Shown here: one piece after another, positions 6,617 to 7,433 of the stretch | Position numbering within the stretch: position 1 is the first letter of the stretch | How the letters are laid out: each line of letters starts with the position of its first letter | Assembly (NCBI GenBank): GCA_029069015.1 | Contig: JAIEBL010000309.1 | Span: 1-7,433, forward strand | Source: Clostridiales bacterium | Lineage (GTDB): Bacteria > Bacillota > Clostridia > Christensenellales > Pumilibacteraceae | Reading direction: 5' to 3' | Length of the DNA stretch: 7,433 nt | Notes under the pieces: generated by a model | Databases searched by the model: none | Told to the model about the DNA's origin: nothing | The model's input: only the letters and a program-made list of their open reading frames with translations | Position numbers and translations under genes: made by a program

Positions 6617-6686
6617 AGAAGGGTGTGGGCCGTTCACACCTTTTAGAATCAATGGCTCTGCTCGCTCGAAATGACAAAGGAGCATA

Positions 6687-6726
6687 AAAAAGCGCTTTGC
6701 ACGATAAAAAGTGTAAAGTGCTTTTT
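6687..6726. terminator. Strong bidirectional rho-independent terminator
   Basis: AAAAAGCGCTTTGCAC (6687-6702) pairs with GTGTAAAGTGCTTTTT (6711-6726) over 16 positions with only two G-U pairs, around an 8-base loop. The 3' arm ends in five Ts and the 5' arm starts with As, so the structure can stop transcripts from either side. It probably ends the late phage transcript and insulates the integrase. Confidence 0.8.
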
Positions 6727-6756
6727 CTTGTAGGAAAGAGAGAAAAGCGCAATAAT

Positions 6757-6841
6757 AAATTGGGTATATACCCCGGGGCAAGCCCCGCACCCGCGCAAAG
6801 CGCGCGCCTTGCGCCCAAAGGGCGCGGTATATACCCAATTT
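6757..6841. repeat. 85-bp cloverleaf-like element: 16-bp perfect inverted arms enclosing three hairpins
   Basis: AAATTGGGTATATACC (6757-6772) is exactly the reverse complement of 6826-6841. Inside lie three small hairpins: GGGGC-AA-GCCCC (6775-6786), CGCGC-AAA-GCGCG (6792-6804) and GCGCCC-AAA-GGGCGC (6811-6825). The arms are AT-rich and the interior is almost wholly GC, unlike anything nearby. As DNA it could extrude a branched cruciform; as RNA it would fold into a multi-branch structure. No gene is inside. Its identity is unknown: a dispersed palindromic repeat, a MITE-like unit, a recombination site or a structured RNA are all open. Confidence 0.7.
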
Positions 6842-6850
6842 GTCGTCGTC

Positions 6851-6882
6851 GCATTTTTGCCATTGCAAGCAAGCAAAAATGC
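6851..6882. repeat. 10-bp perfect inverted repeat upstream of the integrase, possible operator or protein-binding site
   Basis: GCATTTTTGC (6851-6860) and GCAAAAATGC (6873-6882) are exact reverse complements with a 12-base spacer. The right arm lies within the spacer of the predicted integrase promoter, so a protein binding both arms could block transcription. A short-stemmed hairpin is also possible. Confidence 0.4.
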
Positions 6883-6891
6883 TCCTAGAAT
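6863..6891 (+). promoter_or_regulatory. Predicted sigma-70/sigma-A promoter for the integrase
   Basis: TTGCAA (6863-6868) and TAGAAT (6886-6891) are separated by 17 bases, matching four of six and five of six consensus positions. Transcription would begin about 20 bases before the integrase start. It overlaps the inverted repeat at 6851-6882. Confidence 0.45.
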
Positions 6892-6918
6892 AAACGTAAA
6901 TGAAAATCGGAGGATTGT

Positions 6919-7433
6919 ATGAAGTATAAGGAATGGCTGAGCGAGTGGCTGGAAAACACCGTGAAGCCGACGGTCAAAGAACGAACGTACGAAAAGTACG
7001 AAAGGATCGTAAATAAACAGATTGCGCCGCTTTTAGGCGAATACGAACTAGGCGAACTGACCCCAACGGTCTTGCAAGGGTTTACGGCAAAGCTTTCGGA
7101 AAGGTACGCGGCAAATTCCGTAAACGGCGTCGTGGCCATCTTACGAAGCTCGCTCGAACGGGCACGCGCCGTAGGGCTTAGCGAGCGGCAATTCGCAGAT
7201 TGCATTATCCGCCCCAAACAAACGGAAAAGCAGGTGGAAAGCTTTACGGCAAACGAGCAGAAGCAAATCGAGGCACATATCTTGCAGTCGCGCAAAGACA
7301 AGCTGTTCGGTATTCTGCTTTGCCTGTATTCGGGGCTTAGGATCGGCGAACTGCTTGCGCTCCGGTGGAGCGATATCGACTTTGAAAAAGCCTTTATTTC
7401 CGTGGAGCGGGCGAGCCGCGACAGTTGGGAAAG
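6919..7433 (+). CDS. int: Tyrosine-family site-specific integrase, N-terminal part (cut by window end)
   Basis: ATG 6919 follows a strong site, GGAGGA (6909-6914). The frame stays open to the window end, giving 171 residues with the C-terminus missing. Residues 1-62 form the helical N-terminal SAM-like/arm-binding and core-binding region typical of phage and conjugative-element integrases (YKEWLSEWLENTV, TYEKYERIVNKQIAPLLGEYELGELTP). Residues 63-90 contain the helix NSVNGVVAILRSSLERAR seen in the core-binding domain. The catalytic domain begins near 107 (FTANEQKQIEAHI), and LYSGLRIGELLALRWSDIDF holds the first catalytic arginine (Arg141). The remaining catalytic residues (Lys, His-x-x-Arg, His/Trp, Tyr) fall outside the window. 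The enzyme would carry out strand exchange between phage and chromosomal att sites. Base composition looks less GC-rich than in the virion genes. Confidence 0.92.
   Translation, partial: MKYKEWLSEWLENTVKPTVKERTYEKYERIVNKQIAPLLGEYELGELTPTVLQGFTAKLSERYAANSVNGVVAILRSSLERARAVGLSERQFADCIIRPKQTEKQVESFTANEQKQIEAHILQSRKDKLFGILLCLYSGLRIGELLALRWSDIDFEKAFISVERASRDSWE

Larger units (their letters stand above)
6324..6652. repeat. 329-bp segment with 13-bp perfect terminal inverted repeats (possible MITE-like element)
   Basis: TTGATTCTAAAAG (6324-6336) recurs exactly inverted at 6640-6652. The next 32 bases on each side align without gaps but weakly (about 18 matches), ending in the matching GTCATYCCG blocks (6360-6368 and 6608-6616). 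No transposase is inside and I see no clear target-site duplication next to the ends. It may be a non-autonomous mobile element or two neighbouring copies of a dispersed repeat in opposite orientation. Confidence 0.4.
6269..6686. other. Non-coding stretch with several repeat units and no convincing gene
   Basis: There is no reading frame here with a ribosome binding site and protein-like composition. The interval carries several inverted copies of a sequence bounded by CATTYCGAG/CATCCCGAG-like ends, described separately. It has a tandem pair CTACGCTCGC (6552-6561 and 6562-6571) and a small perfect hairpin GCGCC-GTA-GGCGC (6419-6431). No terminator is seen directly after the holin gene; the first good one is at 6687. 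The repeat style is that of chromosomal intergenic repeats rather than packed phage DNA. Confidence 0.6.

Noticed and set aside
6461..6876. Several minus-strand open frames across the repeat region before the integrase
   Set aside because: They run through the intergenic repeats, the terminator hairpin and the cloverleaf element. Their sequence is explained by those repeats rather than by coding.
6885..7301. Minus-strand open frame of 138 codons opposite the integrase
   Set aside because: The plus strand encodes a clear tyrosine recombinase with a ribosome binding site and catalytic arginine motif; the minus frame is its shadow.

Overview
The window reads as the late end of a temperate tailed-phage genome (most likely a prophage) in a member of the Firmicutes, probably of the class Clostridia. 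The grounds are strong AGGAGG-type ribosome binding sites before most genes, a BhlA/UviB-like and a phi-LC3-like small membrane protein (both holin families typical of Gram-positive hosts), tight same-strand gene packing, and a tyrosine integrase at the right end. No host gene is present, so the host assignment is an inference.

Positions 1-4481 hold the virion part, all on the + strand. There is a C-terminal fragment of a probable head-tail connector (1-351), a beta-rich protein resembling the P22 gp10-type packaged-DNA stabilisation/tail hub protein (369-1739), and two large beta-rich proteins of unrecognised family with propeller-like repeats (1770-2720 and 2751-4481), probably tail fibre, spike or appendage components. 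The connector plus hub pair, with no tape-measure or tail-tube gene in view, points to a short-tailed (podovirus-like) particle.

Positions 4482-6268 hold a compact cassette: a hairpin-bearing leader, a BhlA/UviB-like membrane protein (4550-4810), an unknown 88-residue protein (4803-5069), a 309-residue coiled-coil protein (5103-6032) and a phi-LC3-like two-helix holin candidate (6029-6268). The genes overlap or nearly touch, so they are probably translated as one unit. No endolysin is visible in the window.

Positions 6269-6918 have no convincing gene but are rich in structure. There are several inverted copies of a CATTYCGAG-bounded intergenic repeat, a strong bidirectional terminator hairpin (6687-6726), an 85-bp element whose perfect 16-bp inverted arms enclose three small hairpins (6757-6841), and a 10-bp inverted repeat overlapping a good predicted promoter. 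The promoter leads into an integrase gene (6919 to the window end, cut off) carrying the first catalytic arginine motif. The repeats look chromosomal in character, so the phage/host boundary may lie inside this gap.
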